A DNA stretch of 64,000 nucleotides from assembly GCF_021228235.1 (NCBI RefSeq), contig NZ_JAJQRG010000002.1:558001-622000 (forward strand), read 5' to 3'. A program made the translations under genes and the position numbers. This document shows positions 53,154-62,572 of this stretch, one piece after another. Source of the stretch: Pseudophaeobacter flagellatus. Lineage in GTDB: Bacteria > Pseudomonadota > Alphaproteobacteria > Rhodobacterales > Rhodobacteraceae. The notes beneath the pieces were generated by a model. It saw nothing but the letters and a program-made list of their open reading frames with translations, was not told where the DNA came from and did not search any database. The stretch's first letter is position 1. Every line of letters starts with the position of its first letter.

Positions 53154-53399
53154 ATGAACAAGATTGCCCTAGCCGCCGTTGCTGTCGCAGCTCTGACCGC
53201 ATCCCCGCTTGCAGCTCAATCCGTCGCTGGCGTGGATGCCGACGGAAATGGCACCTTCTCCCTCGAGGAGCTTCAGGTAGCTTATCCAGAGCTTACCGCC
53301 GAAGTCTTTGTACAGATCGACGCCAATGCCGATGGCACCGCTGATCTGGACGAAGTGCAGGCGGCCCAGGAAGCAGGTATTCTGTCGGCCGCAGGTTAA
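53154..53399 (+). CDS. Small exported EF-hand protein
   Basis: 81 residues. Signal peptide MNKIALAAVAVAALTASPLA with cleavage near AQS, then two EF-hand loops: DADGNGTFSLEE and DANADGTADLDE. Calcium-binding acidic residues at loop positions 1, 3, 5 and 12 are present in both. Probably a periplasmic or secreted calcium-binding protein; its target is unknown. It has its own ribosome binding site and a GC-rich hairpin downstream. Its position near a calcium-independent-looking secretion cluster and a sulfatase may be coincidence. Confidence 0.8.
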   Translation: MNKIALAAVAVAALTASPLAAQSVAGVDADGNGTFSLEELQVAYPELTAEVFVQIDANADGTADLDEVQAAQEAGILSAAG

Positions 53400-53437
53400 C
53401 CCGCGCTTCCCTCACAGTTTACCACTCATGAGAACAG

Positions 53438-53463
53438 CCTAGCCCTGCAGGCGCGGGGCTAGG
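53438..53463. terminator. Hairpin between the EF-hand gene and the FGE gene
   Basis: CCTAGCCC (53438-53445) pairs with GGGCTAGG (53456-53463) around a ten-base loop, with no T run behind it. It lies between convergent genes and may serve both. Confidence 0.35.
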
Positions 53464-53516
53464 TCCCCGATGCCCCTGACCGTAAAATCAAGCTCTGTGC
53501 GGCGGTGTGGCGGGGG

Positions 53517-54482
53517 CTATGGATCCCAGGCGACGCGAAACCCCTGATGGCTGGTGGTGCTGTCGGGCGTGTTGCCGGTGCGTGCGGCGATGCGGTATCT
53601 GTGGCAGTAGCTGTGGTGACACAGGAAAGACCCGCCCTTCAGCACTTTGTGTCCCTGCATCGCTTTTGCACGCTGGCGCAGGCGTTTCTTGAGCGAGGCA
53701 ATGCGGAAGGGGTCAGCGGTCCATTCCCAGGTATTGCCAACCATATTGTACAGCCCATAGCCATTGGGCTGGAACGCGCGCACGGGCGCGGTGCTGGCAA
53801 AGCCATCGGCGCAGCTGTTGGCGCTCGGAAACGGGCCCTGCCAGATGTTGCAGGGCAGAAACCCTTCCTCTTGCGGTTCGTCGTCGCCCCAGGGGTAGCG
53901 CACATCTGCTTGGCCGCCGCGGGCGGCATGTTCCCATTCTGCCTCTGAGGGCAGTCGGCCGCCAACCCAGCTGGCATAGGCGCGGGCATCGTTCCAGGAG
54001 ACATGCACCACCGGGTGGTCTGGTGGGAGCTCTGGATTTGCGGCAGCACTGCCCTGGGTGTCGCGCCAGTTGGCCCCGTCGACGCGGCGCCACCATGCGA
54101 TGCCATCCACCGAATGGGTTGCCCTGGCGCGCGCGGCAAGGTCAGACCAAAACACAAAGGACCAGCCATAGGTTTCGGCCTCGGTGATATATCCCGTTTG
54201 GCTGACAAAGGCGTCGAACTCTGCATTGCTGACGGCGCTGGCGGATAGGGAAAAGGGGCGGATCAGCTGTCGGCGCAGCGGGCCTTCGCCATCCTCTGCG
54301 TGCAGCGGGTGACGAGTGCCAACAAGCCCCGGCCCACCGGGAATGTCACACAGATCTGCGGGCTGACGGGGCAGGGGCTGGCCTGTCTGTATCCTCTGCT
54401 TTGGGGCGGGGGTGGCGGGCTTTGGCCCGGTTGGCCGGGGCGGCGTACAGCAGGCTTTAGGCAAGGGTGGTTTTCCCGTCAT
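53517..54482 (-). CDS. Formylglycine-generating enzyme (sulfatase activator)
   Basis: Oxidises the active-site Cys of sulfatases to formylglycine using O2 and copper. 321 residues from ATG 54482. The FGE core has [20 protein letters not shown], then [34 protein letters not shown] and [17 protein letters not shown]. The catalytic cysteine pair is intact: Cys288 and Cys293 in [16 protein letters not shown]. So it is a true aerobic FGE and not one of the many FGE-like proteins without the cysteines. It overlaps the sulfatase stop by 26 bp and would be co-translated with it. Confidence 0.93.
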   Translation of the reverse strand: MTGKPPLPKACCTPPRPTGPKPATPAPKQRIQTGQPLPRQPADLCDIPGGPGLVGTRHPLHAEDGEGPLRRQLIRPFSLSASAVSNAEFDAFVSQTGYITEAETYGWSFVFWSDLAARARATHSVDGIAWWRRVDGANWRDTQGSAAANPELPPDHPVVHVSWNDARAYASWVGGRLPSEAEWEHAARGGQADVRYPWGDDEPQEEGFLPCNIWQGPFPSANSCADGFASTAPVRAFQPNGYGLYNMVGNTWEWTADPFRIASLKKRLRQRAKAMQGHKVLKGGSFLCHHSYCHRYRIAARTGNTPDSTTSHQGFRVAWDP

Positions 54483-55860
54483 GGGTAGTGGCAGTGGCGG
54501 CGGCCTTGGGCGTGGGGGATGGCGGTGCAGACAGGTCCAACCCATAGTCCAGACAGCACTGCGCATGGGCCTGACGCATCTCTTGATAGGCCGGGTGCTC
54601 TGGGCCCAGATTGGTGGTCTGCCACCAGTCCTCGGTCAGATCATAGAGCTGCTCGGCCCCGTCGCCATACCGGATGAAGCGATACTGCCCCTTGCGGATC
54701 GCGGCATGATCATCAAAAAAAGTCGGCACGGCGCGGTCCGGCACCCTTGCGCCCCGGATCTGTGGCAGCAAAGACCGCCCGGCGCTTTGTGCAATGGGTG
54801 GTAAGTCAAGATAGGCCATCAGGGTTGGCCCAAGATCAATCAGCCCAACCGGATCGGTGATCACCTGGTGCCCAGGCTGGCGGGGGTCGTGAATGATTAG
54901 CGGCACATTGGCCACCTGTTCCCACAGGGTGGATTTGCCAAACCAGTTGCGCTCTCCCAGGTGCATTCCATGGTCCGACAGAATGACAACCAGCGTGTTG
55001 TCCGCATGGGGCGAGGCCTTGAGCGCATCCCAGACCCGGCCAATCTGGTAATCGGCGTAAGACAGCGCGGAAAAATAGTTGCGCACACTTTGTCGCCAGT
55101 ATCTACGGCGGCGGTTCTCGATATTTTCGCGCGCCAGATCTGCGGGCGTCTGCGTCAGATCAAAGCCGCGCGCCCAGTCTTTGGGCTGGTTCAGGCTTTT
55201 GAAATCATACATTACCTTGAAGCGCGCCGGTGTGGTCCAGGGGCCATGCGGGCTTTGCAGGCCGACTTCGCGGTAAAACGGGGCGTCCTGGTCGTAGGAC
55301 TGCAGGAAGGCGATTACGGAGTTCGCAACCTGGTTGTCGTAAAGCTGGTTGTCGCTCTCCGGTGTTGTTGTGGCGGGGCCGCCCCGGTGGCCACCATATT
55401 CAACCTGATCGGGGATCACCCGGTTCGCAAAATGCCGCTTGCGCCTGCCAAGCGTGAACTTCCCCAGGCTCTCGCTGTAGGGCGTCGAATAGACCGCATC
55501 GTGCACCTCTTTGGGCAGGACACCGTATCCACGCATGACCTTGCCACCCGGCACGCAGTAATAGCCCTGTTCGCGCAGCCTTGTCGGCCACATCTTTTGC
55601 GGCGCGACTTTGTCAAAATACTGCGCATCGGCTTTGGTGACACCAGTGTGATGCGGCGACAGTCCCGACATGAAACTGGCCCGTGAGGGGCTGCAAACCG
55701 GGGCCTGGCAATAGGCAGAGTGAAAGCTGGTGGACTGGGCGCAGATTCGGTCCAGATTGGGCGTCTGCAGCGCCCCGCCAAAGATCGACTTGTATCTCCA
55801 GAAGGCCACTGCATCGTCCATGCTGATAAGCAGTATGTTCTTTTTGGGACCGTTTGCCAT
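54457..55860 (-). CDS. Type I sulfatase
   Basis: 467 residues, alkaline-phosphatase superfamily. The modification site is Cys56-x-Pro-x-Arg60 (PVCSPSRAS), the target of the neighbouring FGE; metal-site Asp15-Asp16 (ISMDDA); further conserved [20 protein letters not shown] and [10 protein letters not shown]. No signal peptide is visible, so it may act in the cytoplasm, as some choline or carbohydrate sulfatases do. The substrate is not predictable; sulfated algal polysaccharides or choline sulfate are candidates in marine strains. Start at the ATG behind GAGG. Confidence 0.93.
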   Translation of the reverse strand: MANGPKKNILLISMDDAVAFWRYKSIFGGALQTPNLDRICAQSTSFHSAYCQAPVCSPSRASFMSGLSPHHTGVTKADAQYFDKVAPQKMWPTRLREQGYYCVPGGKVMRGYGVLPKEVHDAVYSTPYSESLGKFTLGRRKRHFANRVIPDQVEYGGHRGGPATTTPESDNQLYDNQVANSVIAFLQSYDQDAPFYREVGLQSPHGPWTTPARFKVMYDFKSLNQPKDWARGFDLTQTPADLARENIENRRRRYWRQSVRNYFSALSYADYQIGRVWDALKASPHADNTLVVILSDHGMHLGERNWFGKSTLWEQVANVPLIIHDPRQPGHQVITDPVGLIDLGPTLMAYLDLPPIAQSAGRSLLPQIRGARVPDRAVPTFFDDHAAIRKGQYRFIRYGDGAEQLYDLTEDWWQTTNLGPEHPAYQEMRQAHAQCCLDYGLDLSAPPSPTPKAAATATTHDGKTTLA

Positions 55861-56056
55861 GTCAGGTGCCTCGGGTTGTCTTAGTCCTTTGGCGCATCCT
55901 TGCTGGGACCACCGTGCCTAAACTGGATGGCAGACATGGTTCTGATCGACAAGCAGGCAGCTGGCGAAAAATGCCAGCCTTGGTGATTTTGGCCAGGGGG
56001 GCTGCGCCAATAGGGCTGGCGCGCGAGTCTCCCCGCGGGCCATGTGTCTGTTGGGG

Positions 56057-58291
56057 TTACCCTTGTATCTGCTGGGTGTGCACCAGGCCCTGCCCTGTTG
56101 GCAGAAAGGCCGGATCCGTCGCATCGGGCTGTACAGAGCCAACCTTGCTGACCGTCAGATGCGCCGGGCCTTGCCCCTGCAGATGGCGGTCATAGGCCAT
56201 ATCAAAACCCTGCTCTATCCCCGCCGCAAAGCCGATGGTGTCAAACAAGGCGGTGGTGCGGCGGTTGCGCTGCAACTTGCTGCGCAGGGCGGCAAGGGCA
56301 TCGGTATCGCAGGCCAGATCGCGGGCGCGGCTCTCGTAGTCGGCGGCGGAACTGGCGATGAGTTCCGGCATGTCGATCGCGCGAAGCAGGCTGGCCCCGA
56401 CACGGGCTGCAAATTGCCGCCCCGGCAGCGTCAGTACCGGTAGCCCGGCCCAAAGCGCATCGCTGGCTGTGGCATGGCCATTGACCACAAAGGTATCGAG
56501 GAACAGATCGGCGGCCTGAAGCCGTGCAAGGTGCTTGTCCTGCGGCAAATGGGGGGCAAAGATCAGCCGGTTCGTATCCTGGCCCCTGTCTTGCGCGGCG
56601 CGGCGCAGATTGGCCTTGGCGCTGTCGCCGCAATCCAGCAGCCAAAGCACGCTGCCCGGCACCTGATCGAGCAGGCGCATCCAGATGTCAAACTCGGCCG
56701 GGGTGATCTTGTCGCTGCTGTTGAAGGAACAGAACACAAAGCCCCTGTCCGGCAGGCCGCAGTCCTTGCGGGTGTATTGATGTGCCGAAATGCCCCGCTT
56801 GTTGTCATTGGCCTGATAGCTATGGGGCAGGCGCAGCAGGTGTTCTTCGAAATAGCGTTCGCTGCCGAGAGGGCAGGTAACAGAATCGGCGATGAGATAA
56901 TCCATCGCGGTGCTGCCCAGGGTGCCGGGAAAGCCCAGATAAGACATCTGCAGCGGGGCCAGCCGTTCGGCAAATAGCGCGGTGCGGCTGTTTGGGGCAA
57001 ACCCCTTCAGATCCACCGCGATATCCAGCTTGTCCTGCTGCACCAACTGGGTGGTCTCTGCGTCGGACAGGCGGCTGATATCCTTGAAGCTGGTGACAGC
57101 CTTTCGGACCCGGCTGCGCATGGCGTCGGCGGGGGCGGCATCATAGGAATAGGCAATGATGTCAAAGCGGCTTTTGTCATGGGCTTCAAACAGCCCGGCC
57201 ATCAGGCGCATGGTGGCGTGGTCGTGGTAGTCCGGGGAAAAATAGCCGATGCGCAGGCGCTGGGGGCGGTCCTGTCCCAGCTGTTCCGCCGAGAGCGGCC
57301 TGGCGGCACGAACCGAGGGCAGAGCTGCGTTGGCATGGGCCTGGATGCGCAGGCGCAACAGGTCCGGGTTGTCTTCAAAGGTCAGCGCGGCAAGGGGCGG
57401 GCAGGCCTGCCCCGAGAGGCCGAGTTGGCGGCGCAGGCGTTGGTATTCCGTCACCCAACTCCAATCACAGAGCTGCGCCTGAGCATGCAGTTTTTCGGCG
57501 CGGGTACGGTCATCGCTAGGGGTTTTTTCCAGCATGGCGTTGAAGCCTTCGATCGCCTGTTCCGTGTCACCATCCATGGATTGAAGCTGGGCCAGTTTAT
57601 ACTGCGCATTCTCCAGCTGGGGGGCCAGTTCCGTGGCGCGTTCCAGCAGGGTCTTGGCCTTTTGCGTCTGGCCGGTTTTCAGCAGGACATTGCTATAGTT
57701 GGACAGCACGTCCGGGTCATCGGGGGCAAGGCTGGCGGCCTTTTCCAGCAGTGGCGTTGCCTCGTTCAGCCGCCCCAGCCCAATCAGCGTATCAGCCATG
57801 TTGTTAAGACCGCCGATCAGGGTTTCATCCAGGTTCAGGGCCTTGCGATACAGTGTCAGCGCATTGTCGATCTGGCCCTGGGCGCGGCAGACATCCGCCA
57901 TGGCCGCAAAGGTCGCCGCATCCCTGGGAGCAAGTTCGCAGGCCTTGTTGAGACAGGTTGCTGCTGCGTCCAGATCCAGGGCTTTCAGGTGGCATTTGCC
58001 CAGCATGTTCCACAGAAAATGCGATTTTCGGTTGCTGTTCAGCAAGGCAGCGCAGGTACTGGCAACGGCAGCGTATTTTTCTGCCGCAAAATCAGCAAGC
58101 AGTGCATTTTGCTGTTCTTCTGATAGGGGCAACTCTTGCCGGGGCGTTGTTTTCAAGGCGGTCAGAGCATCCCGCGCACGGGTGTTCTTTGGGAACTTGG
58201 CAAGGATGTCACCATAGATCTTTGCGGCGTCTTGGTGCTTTTGATCTCGTTCCGGCTGTTCGGCTTTGGTCATGGATCTAGCGATGTTCAT
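56057..58291 (-). CDS. TPR protein with O-GlcNAc-transferase-like (SPINDLY) domain
   Basis: 744 residues. Residues about 25-265 are tetratricopeptide repeats (FLWNMLGKCHLKALDLDAAA, AMADVCRAQGQIDNALTLYR, NNMADTLIGLGRLNEATPLL, NYSNVLLKTGQTQKAKTLLE). The C-terminal GT41 domain shows RIGYFSPDYHDHATMRLMAG with the active-site His, SYLGFPGTLGSTAMDYLIAD, FNSSDKITPAEFDIWMRLL with the UDP-binding Lys, and GHATASDALWAGLPVLTLPG. Transfers a sugar (GlcNAc or fucose) to Ser/Thr of proteins; the target is unknown. Probably cytoplasmic. Start at ATG 58291 with AGGA upstream. Confidence 0.9.
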   Translation of the reverse strand: MNIARSMTKAEQPERDQKHQDAAKIYGDILAKFPKNTRARDALTALKTTPRQELPLSEEQQNALLADFAAEKYAAVASTCAALLNSNRKSHFLWNMLGKCHLKALDLDAAATCLNKACELAPRDAATFAAMADVCRAQGQIDNALTLYRKALNLDETLIGGLNNMADTLIGLGRLNEATPLLEKAASLAPDDPDVLSNYSNVLLKTGQTQKAKTLLERATELAPQLENAQYKLAQLQSMDGDTEQAIEGFNAMLEKTPSDDRTRAEKLHAQAQLCDWSWVTEYQRLRRQLGLSGQACPPLAALTFEDNPDLLRLRIQAHANAALPSVRAARPLSAEQLGQDRPQRLRIGYFSPDYHDHATMRLMAGLFEAHDKSRFDIIAYSYDAAPADAMRSRVRKAVTSFKDISRLSDAETTQLVQQDKLDIAVDLKGFAPNSRTALFAERLAPLQMSYLGFPGTLGSTAMDYLIADSVTCPLGSERYFEEHLLRLPHSYQANDNKRGISAHQYTRKDCGLPDRGFVFCSFNSSDKITPAEFDIWMRLLDQVPGSVLWLLDCGDSAKANLRRAAQDRGQDTNRLIFAPHLPQDKHLARLQAADLFLDTFVVNGHATASDALWAGLPVLTLPGRQFAARVGASLLRAIDMPELIASSAADYESRARDLACDTDALAALRSKLQRNRRTTALFDTIGFAAGIEQGFDMAYDRHLQGQGPAHLTVSKVGSVQPDATDPAFLPTGQGLVHTQQIQG

Positions 58292-58577
58292 GGAATCCTA
58301 TCTCACAGTCACGCAAATGGCGGCCAGTCATCGTTCTGATGACTTTCAGGCCGTGTCTCTAGGGGTAGGGCATGGGCATTAAAATTGGGTTTCTTTCCCT
58401 TGTCTGTGGGGATTTGGCGGCCGTTCTGCGGTGGTGTGGCGGCAACACTCAGGCTGCATGTGGGGCTGGGCCGGGGCGCTGGGCGCCTGTCCGATCTGCG
58501 CAAAGCAATTGTTTTTGGCAGGCGTCGCGCCTAGGCTGGGCGCAAATCGGAACAGATCTATCGGTAGGCGTGACGAC

Positions 58578-59654
58578 ATGAGCGAGCAAACCCCCAACCC
58601 CTATGTGGGGCTGCCCGAAAGGGCCTTTTGGAAGCGCGCAGTGGCGGCGCATAACCCGCTGGAAATTTCCCAGTTGTGGCAGCCAAAGTTCCCGATCGGG
58701 CGGCGGCACCGGGTGATAACGGCGGGGTCGTGTTTTGCGCAGCATTTCAGCCGGGCTCTGGTGGCGCGTGGCTATCGTTGGCTGGATGCGGAACCCGCGC
58801 CAAAACTGCTGAGCGAGGCACAGGCGCGCGACTATAACTATGGGATTTTCTCCTGCCGAACCGGGAATATCTACACCGCGCGTATGCTGCGCCAATGGTT
58901 GAGCTATGCGCTGGAAGAGGCCCCGCTCCCGGCGGAACACTGGGAAAAGGCGGGGCGGTTTTATGATCCCCTGCGCCCGGGGATCGAACCAGATGGCTTT
59001 GCTGATCTGGCAGAGCTTACCGCCTCGCGCGGTGCCGTGCTGGCGGCCCTGCGCGAGGCGGTAAGCCAGGCGGATGTCTTTGTCTTCACCATGGGGCTGA
59101 CCGAATGTTGGCGGCACCGGGAAAGTGAACTGGAATATGCCATGTGTCCGGGGACCCTGGCCGGAGAATTCGACCCGGACCAGCATGAGTTCGTGAACCA
59201 GAGCTTTGTTGGCATTCACCGCGATATGCGCGCCGCGCTCAAGATGCTGCGCCAGGCAAACCCCAAGCTGAAGGTGCTGCTGACCGTGTCGCCCGTGCCG
59301 CTGACCGCCACGGCCTCGGGGCAGCATGTGCTGACGGCGACCAGTCATTCCAAATCGGTGTTGCGTGCGGTGGCGGGGGAACTGGCGGCAGAGCTTCCGC
59401 AGGTGGATTACTTTCCGTCCTACGAGATCATCACCCACCCCGCCTATCGCGGCATGTTCTATGCCCCGAACCAGCGCAGCGTGGTGCCGCAGGGGGTCAA
59501 CCACGTAATGGAGAATTTCTTTGCCTGCCAAAACGCTGCTTTCCCTTGGCTGCAAAGACAGGGCAAGGGGGCGCGGCAGGGGCAGGGCAAGGCGGTAGCC
59601 CCTAGCACACGGGCGCTGCAGTGCGATGAGGAGTTTCTGGATGCCTTTGGATAA
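58578..59654 (+). CDS. GSCFA domain protein
   Basis: 358 residues with the motif Gly50-Ser-Cys-Phe-Ala54 (VITAGSCFAQHF), the SGNH-esterase-like nucleophile site that names the family. Further blocks: VFTMGLTECWRHRESELEYA and PKLKVLLTVSPVPLTATASG, then a His in VPQGVNHVMENFF. GSCFA proteins are associated with surface-polysaccharide biosynthesis and may be O-acyl transferases or hydrolases. The frame extends upstream to 58431, but the start at 58578 is the one with the family N-terminus. It overlaps the next gene by 14 bp. Confidence 0.88.
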   Translation: MSEQTPNPYVGLPERAFWKRAVAAHNPLEISQLWQPKFPIGRRHRVITAGSCFAQHFSRALVARGYRWLDAEPAPKLLSEAQARDYNYGIFSCRTGNIYTARMLRQWLSYALEEAPLPAEHWEKAGRFYDPLRPGIEPDGFADLAELTASRGAVLAALREAVSQADVFVFTMGLTECWRHRESELEYAMCPGTLAGEFDPDQHEFVNQSFVGIHRDMRAALKMLRQANPKLKVLLTVSPVPLTATASGQHVLTATSHSKSVLRAVAGELAAELPQVDYFPSYEIITHPAYRGMFYAPNQRSVVPQGVNHVMENFFACQNAAFPWLQRQGKGARQGQGKAVAPSTRALQCDEEFLDAFG

Positions 59655-60432
59655 GCCCAAGAAGGGGCGGGCGGGGGCGGAGCAATCCGAAAGTGCCCCG
59701 CGGGCGAGCCTGCGATTTTGCGTTTTTGGCGACAGTCATATCGCCTGTATCAAACATGCGCAGGATGAAGGTCTGTTGGCGCTGGATGGCGTCGTGCTGG
59801 AATACTGGGGCGCGCCGGGGCCGCAGTTTCGCGACCTGCACCTGCAAGACGCGCGCCTGGTGGCGACCACCGCAGCGGCCCAGGCCAGTCTGGCCAAGAT
59901 CAATCCGGCCCGCAGCGCCGCGCTGGCACCGCAGGATTATGATGGGTTTCTCTTTATCGGTTGCCGTTTGCGCAGCTCGGATTACCTGGTGCCGCTGCTG
60001 CGCAGTCAGCCGGGTAGCCCCGGCTACCTGAGCGCGGCAGTGCGTGCCTTGATGTTGGATCGCTGGCTAGAGAGCTGCCGGGGCTATCGTGCCGCGCGCG
60101 AATTCGCCAAGGTCCGGCCCGTGTTCTTTTCCCCGGCCGGTTTTCTCAATGAGGGCACGCTAAGCGAGGAGGAACTGGCAGAGACCCTTGATACCGAGGC
60201 AACACCCGAGGCCCGCGCGGCGCTGTGGGACGAGATCGCGCAGGCCATGGCGGCAGACGGGGTGCATCTGCTGCGCCAACCCGAAGAGACGATCATACAG
60301 GGTGGCTTGACCCGGCGGGCCTATGCGACCAGCCTGGGCGCGGAAGAAGATGACCGAGTGCATAAGAATGGCGCCTATGGCGCGCTGATCCTGAACCATG
60401 CGCTATCGCAGCTGCCTTTGGTGCAATCCTGA
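59641..60432 (+). CDS. SGNH-like protein paired with GSCFA protein
   Basis: 263 residues from ATG 59641 (GAGGAG eight bases before it; ATG 59626 also in frame). The block RFCVFGDSHIACIKHAQDEG has a G-D-S-H motif reminiscent of the GDS nucleophile of SGNH hydrolases. Also DYDGFLFIGCRLRSSDYLVP. A C-terminal Asp/His dyad is not obvious. Together with the GSCFA gene it probably acts on a polysaccharide or lipid substituent. Function not known. Confidence 0.7.
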   Translation: MPLDKPKKGRAGAEQSESAPRASLRFCVFGDSHIACIKHAQDEGLLALDGVVLEYWGAPGPQFRDLHLQDARLVATTAAAQASLAKINPARSAALAPQDYDGFLFIGCRLRSSDYLVPLLRSQPGSPGYLSAAVRALMLDRWLESCRGYRAAREFAKVRPVFFSPAGFLNEGTLSEEELAETLDTEATPEARAALWDEIAQAMAADGVHLLRQPEETIIQGGLTRRAYATSLGAEEDDRVHKNGAYGALILNHALSQLPLVQS

Positions 60433-60466
60433 AAGAGTGTCGCGGCTGCGGCGGCGAAATCGAGAC

Positions 60467-60494
60467 TTGAAATCAAGGGCGGTTGGCGTTAGAT
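60467..60494 (+). promoter_or_regulatory. Sigma70-like promoter of secE-nusG
   Basis: TTGAAA at 60467-60472 and TTAGAT at 60489-60494, spacing 16 bases, 36 bp before the secE ATG at 60530. No tRNA gene lies here, although a tRNA-Trp gene often does in other bacteria. Confidence 0.55.
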
Positions 60495-60529
60495 GCGCCA
60501 GACCCTGCTAGCAGAGAGACACAAGGCAC

Positions 60530-60727
60530 ATGGCCACCATAAATCCCGTTCAGTTCATCCAGCAAGTCCGCGCCGAGGTGAGCAAGGTCGTCTGGCCTAC
60601 CCGCCGCGAAGTTCTGCTGACCACTGTTATGGTCTTCATCATGGCTGCCCTGACGGCTGTCTTCTTTGCGATGGTTGATCTTGTGATCCGCTTTGGTCTG
60701 CAAAGCCTGCTGGGCATATTTGGATAA
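60530..60727 (+). CDS. secE: Preprotein translocase subunit SecE
   Basis: 65 residues, short form with one membrane segment (VMVFIMAALTAVFFAMVDLV). The conserved amphipathic start QFIQQVRAEVSKVVWPTRRE includes the Trp-Pro-Thr-Arg-Arg block. Stabilises SecY in the translocon. The gene order secE-nusG is standard. Confidence 0.95.
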   Translation: MATINPVQFIQQVRAEVSKVVWPTRREVLLTTVMVFIMAALTAVFFAMVDLVIRFGLQSLLGIFG

Positions 60728-61023
60728 ACGGCTGTCTTGGGCACCCGCCGCGCGCAGTTGCGGGCCTTGCCAGTCCCTAACCCTCTGGCCCCCGGCCAAT
60801 TGCAGGCGTATATGCCTGCAGGAAAACCTGCTCCGGCTCTTGATCTTGAACCCATTGGCGGGTAGTTGAGCCGGAACTTCTGACGTGGGCGTGCGGCGAT
60901 TCGAGTTGCGCGCCGATTTTTGTTAGGACGCAGTTGGCGTCTGGCGCAGGATCACGGCAGAAATCATATTCACTGACGGCGCTGAAAATACTTCGCGCGG
61001 CAAATCTAAGGACGGTCAAGTTC
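60728..61023. other. secE-nusG gap with hairpin
   Basis: 296 bp, longer than usual between these genes. TGCAGGC (60801-60807) pairs with GCCTGCA (60814-60820) around GTATAT, with no T run. A stretch upstream of nusG (CTAAGGACGG) carries a GGA ribosome binding site. No tRNA or reading frame recognised. Confidence 0.5.
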
Positions 61024-61557
61024 ATGGCGAAACGGTGGTATTCGGTCAGCGTTCTTTCGAACTTCGAAAAGAAAATCGCAGAGCAGATTCGCACCTCGGT
61101 TGCCGAGCAGGGGCTTGAGGATGATATCGACGAGGTTCTGGTCCCCACCGAAGAGGTGATCGAGGTCCGTCGTGGCAAAAAGGTCTCGACCGAGCGTCGC
61201 TTCATGCCAGGCTATGTGTTGGTGCACATGGAAATGTCCGATCAGGGCTATCACCTGATTTCCTCGATCAACCGGGTCACCGGCTTTCTGGGGCCGCAGG
61301 GTCGTCCGATGCCGATGCGCGACGCCGAAGTTCAGGGCATCCTGGGCCGCGTCGAAGAGGGCATCGAAGCCCCACGCACCCTGATTTCCTTTGAGATCGG
61401 TGATCGGGTCAAGGTCAACGACGGTCCGTTTGAAGACTTTGATGGCATGGTCGAAGGCGTTGATGACGCCACCCAGAAGCTGAAGGTTTCCGTGTCGATC
61501 TTTGGCCGCGAAACCCCGGTCGAGCTGGACTTTACCCAGGTCACCAAGCAGAGCTGA
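61024..61557 (+). CDS. nusG: Transcription termination/antitermination protein NusG
   Basis: 177 residues. N-terminal NGN domain (KRWYSVSVLSNFEKKIAEQI, then RRFMPGYVLVHMEMSDQGYH) and C-terminal KOW domain (IGDRVKVNDGPFEDFDGMVE). Coordinates RNA polymerase with Rho and the ribosome. The frame is open to 60934, but the family start is MAKRWYSVSV at 61024. A strong terminator follows. Confidence 0.97.
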   Translation: MAKRWYSVSVLSNFEKKIAEQIRTSVAEQGLEDDIDEVLVPTEEVIEVRRGKKVSTERRFMPGYVLVHMEMSDQGYHLISSINRVTGFLGPQGRPMPMRDAEVQGILGRVEEGIEAPRTLISFEIGDRVKVNDGPFEDFDGMVEGVDDATQKLKVSVSIFGRETPVELDFTQVTKQS

Positions 61558-61580
61558 TTGCCAGCCTGATCCAGAATGCA

Positions 61581-61615
61581 AAAACGCCGCGATGCCCAGG
61601 GCCTCGCGGCGTTTT
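61581..61615. terminator. Rho-independent terminator after nusG
   Basis: AAAACGCCGCGA (61581-61592) pairs with TCGCGGCGTTTT (61604-61615), 12-bp stem, followed by TGCGTTTT. Its A run and T run on both sides make it bidirectional. It separates nusG from the ribosomal protein genes. Confidence 0.88.
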
Positions 61616-61654
61616 GCGTTTTCGCTGTCGTCTCGGTGATCTGCGGCGCGGCGC

Positions 61655-61730
61655 AAATGTTTCGCCCGCGAAACAGATTAAGGCGCTGTTGACAGGGCTT
61701 GCCCAGTCCTGACCCCGGCGCGCGCCGGGG
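61655..61730 (-). repeat. Two-hairpin intergenic repeat, copy B
   Basis: Inverted copy of the element at 4637-4711. The palindrome TGTTTCGCCCGCGAAACA is at 61658-61675; the GC hairpin CCCCGGCGCGCGCCGGGG (perfectly self-complementary) is at 61713-61730; the 37-base spacer is similar to that in copy A. It lies between the nusG terminator and the opposite-strand gene at 61766. Confidence 0.7.
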
Positions 61731-61765
61731 GTGTGTCGGAAGGGGGCGGCAGGGTCTGTGCCGCG

Positions 61766-62572
61766 CTACTTGTACTTGCCACAACTGGAGGGGCGGCGAG
61801 AGCCGATGTCGTCAGGCGTCGTCTTGTCGAAGGTTTTTCCATTCCAGCACAGCATGCGGTAGCTATAGGCGATGGCGCTTTTGCCGGTCAGGTTCAGGGA
61901 CAGGGTTTCAGTTTGTGCGCCGTCAACCGCAGCGGTCAGGGACACTTTGTCAAGCTCCGACAGCTTGCCTTGTGCACCTGCTGTGACGGTGACGTTGCTG
62001 CCCGCATCAAAGCCAGTCGCATACAAGACTGCCTCGACGATCCGCACATTGTCGTCAGAAAATCTCTGGGCTGCGGAGGGTGACATTTCTCTAAGGTTTT
62101 TCTCTACCTCAAGCCAGTTGTCGACCTGCAGGAAGAGGCCGGTGTATTTCTGAAAGCGCGTCCCGGTCAGGTCATAGTTGGCCTCTACCTCTGCCGAGGG
62201 GGTGCCTTCAAGGGCAGGTATGGTCTTTGCATTCGCAGTGCCGTTTCCGCTGATTTTGTTCAGGATCTTTCTGTCGATCTGAAATTCGCGGCCCTGATTG
62301 GTTTCAACACCCTCCAGCAGGGTGATGCGTTTGAAGTAGTTCTTTGTGACTGGGCCAGTGAGTCCGGACTGGCCTTGCAGGACGCCAATTTCACCGGGCA
62401 GCTGGATTAGTTCGGCACCCTTGGTGGAATAGGGCAGACCACCAAGTTTCAGATAGGTACCAAGCGGGATTAGTGACCAACCGTATTTTGCATCAACCAT
62501 GGACTGGGCAGTCGCAGCGCCGTTGAAAAGGGTGACGGCAAGCCCGAGGCAAATCAACTTGAGGTAAGACAT
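61766..62572 (-). CDS. Exported protein of unknown function
   Basis: 268 residues. Signal peptide MSYLKLICLGLAVTLFNGAA with cleavage near ATAQS. The mature part is beta-rich with GKSAIAYSYRMLCWNGKTFD and a second Cys near the C-terminus (RRPSSCGKYK), so a disulfide is possible. No domain recognised. It interrupts, on the opposite strand, the usual continuation from nusG to rplK. Start preceded by CAGGAGTACTCGCCA with GGAG ten bases upstream. Confidence 0.7.
   Translation of the reverse strand: MSYLKLICLGLAVTLFNGAATAQSMVDAKYGWSLIPLGTYLKLGGLPYSTKGAELIQLPGEIGVLQGQSGLTGPVTKNYFKRITLLEGVETNQGREFQIDRKILNKISGNGTANAKTIPALEGTPSAEVEANYDLTGTRFQKYTGLFLQVDNWLEVEKNLREMSPSAAQRFSDDNVRIVEAVLYATGFDAGSNVTVTAGAQGKLSELDKVSLTAAVDGAQTETLSLNLTGKSAIAYSYRMLCWNGKTFDKTTPDDIGSRRPSSCGKYK

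Noticed and set aside
60433-60529. Possible tRNA-Trp gene before secE
   Set aside because: No cloverleaf arms or CCA end can be drawn in this interval.
61558-61580. Extension of nusG past its stop
   Set aside because: TGA at 61555-61557 closes the frame and a terminator follows.
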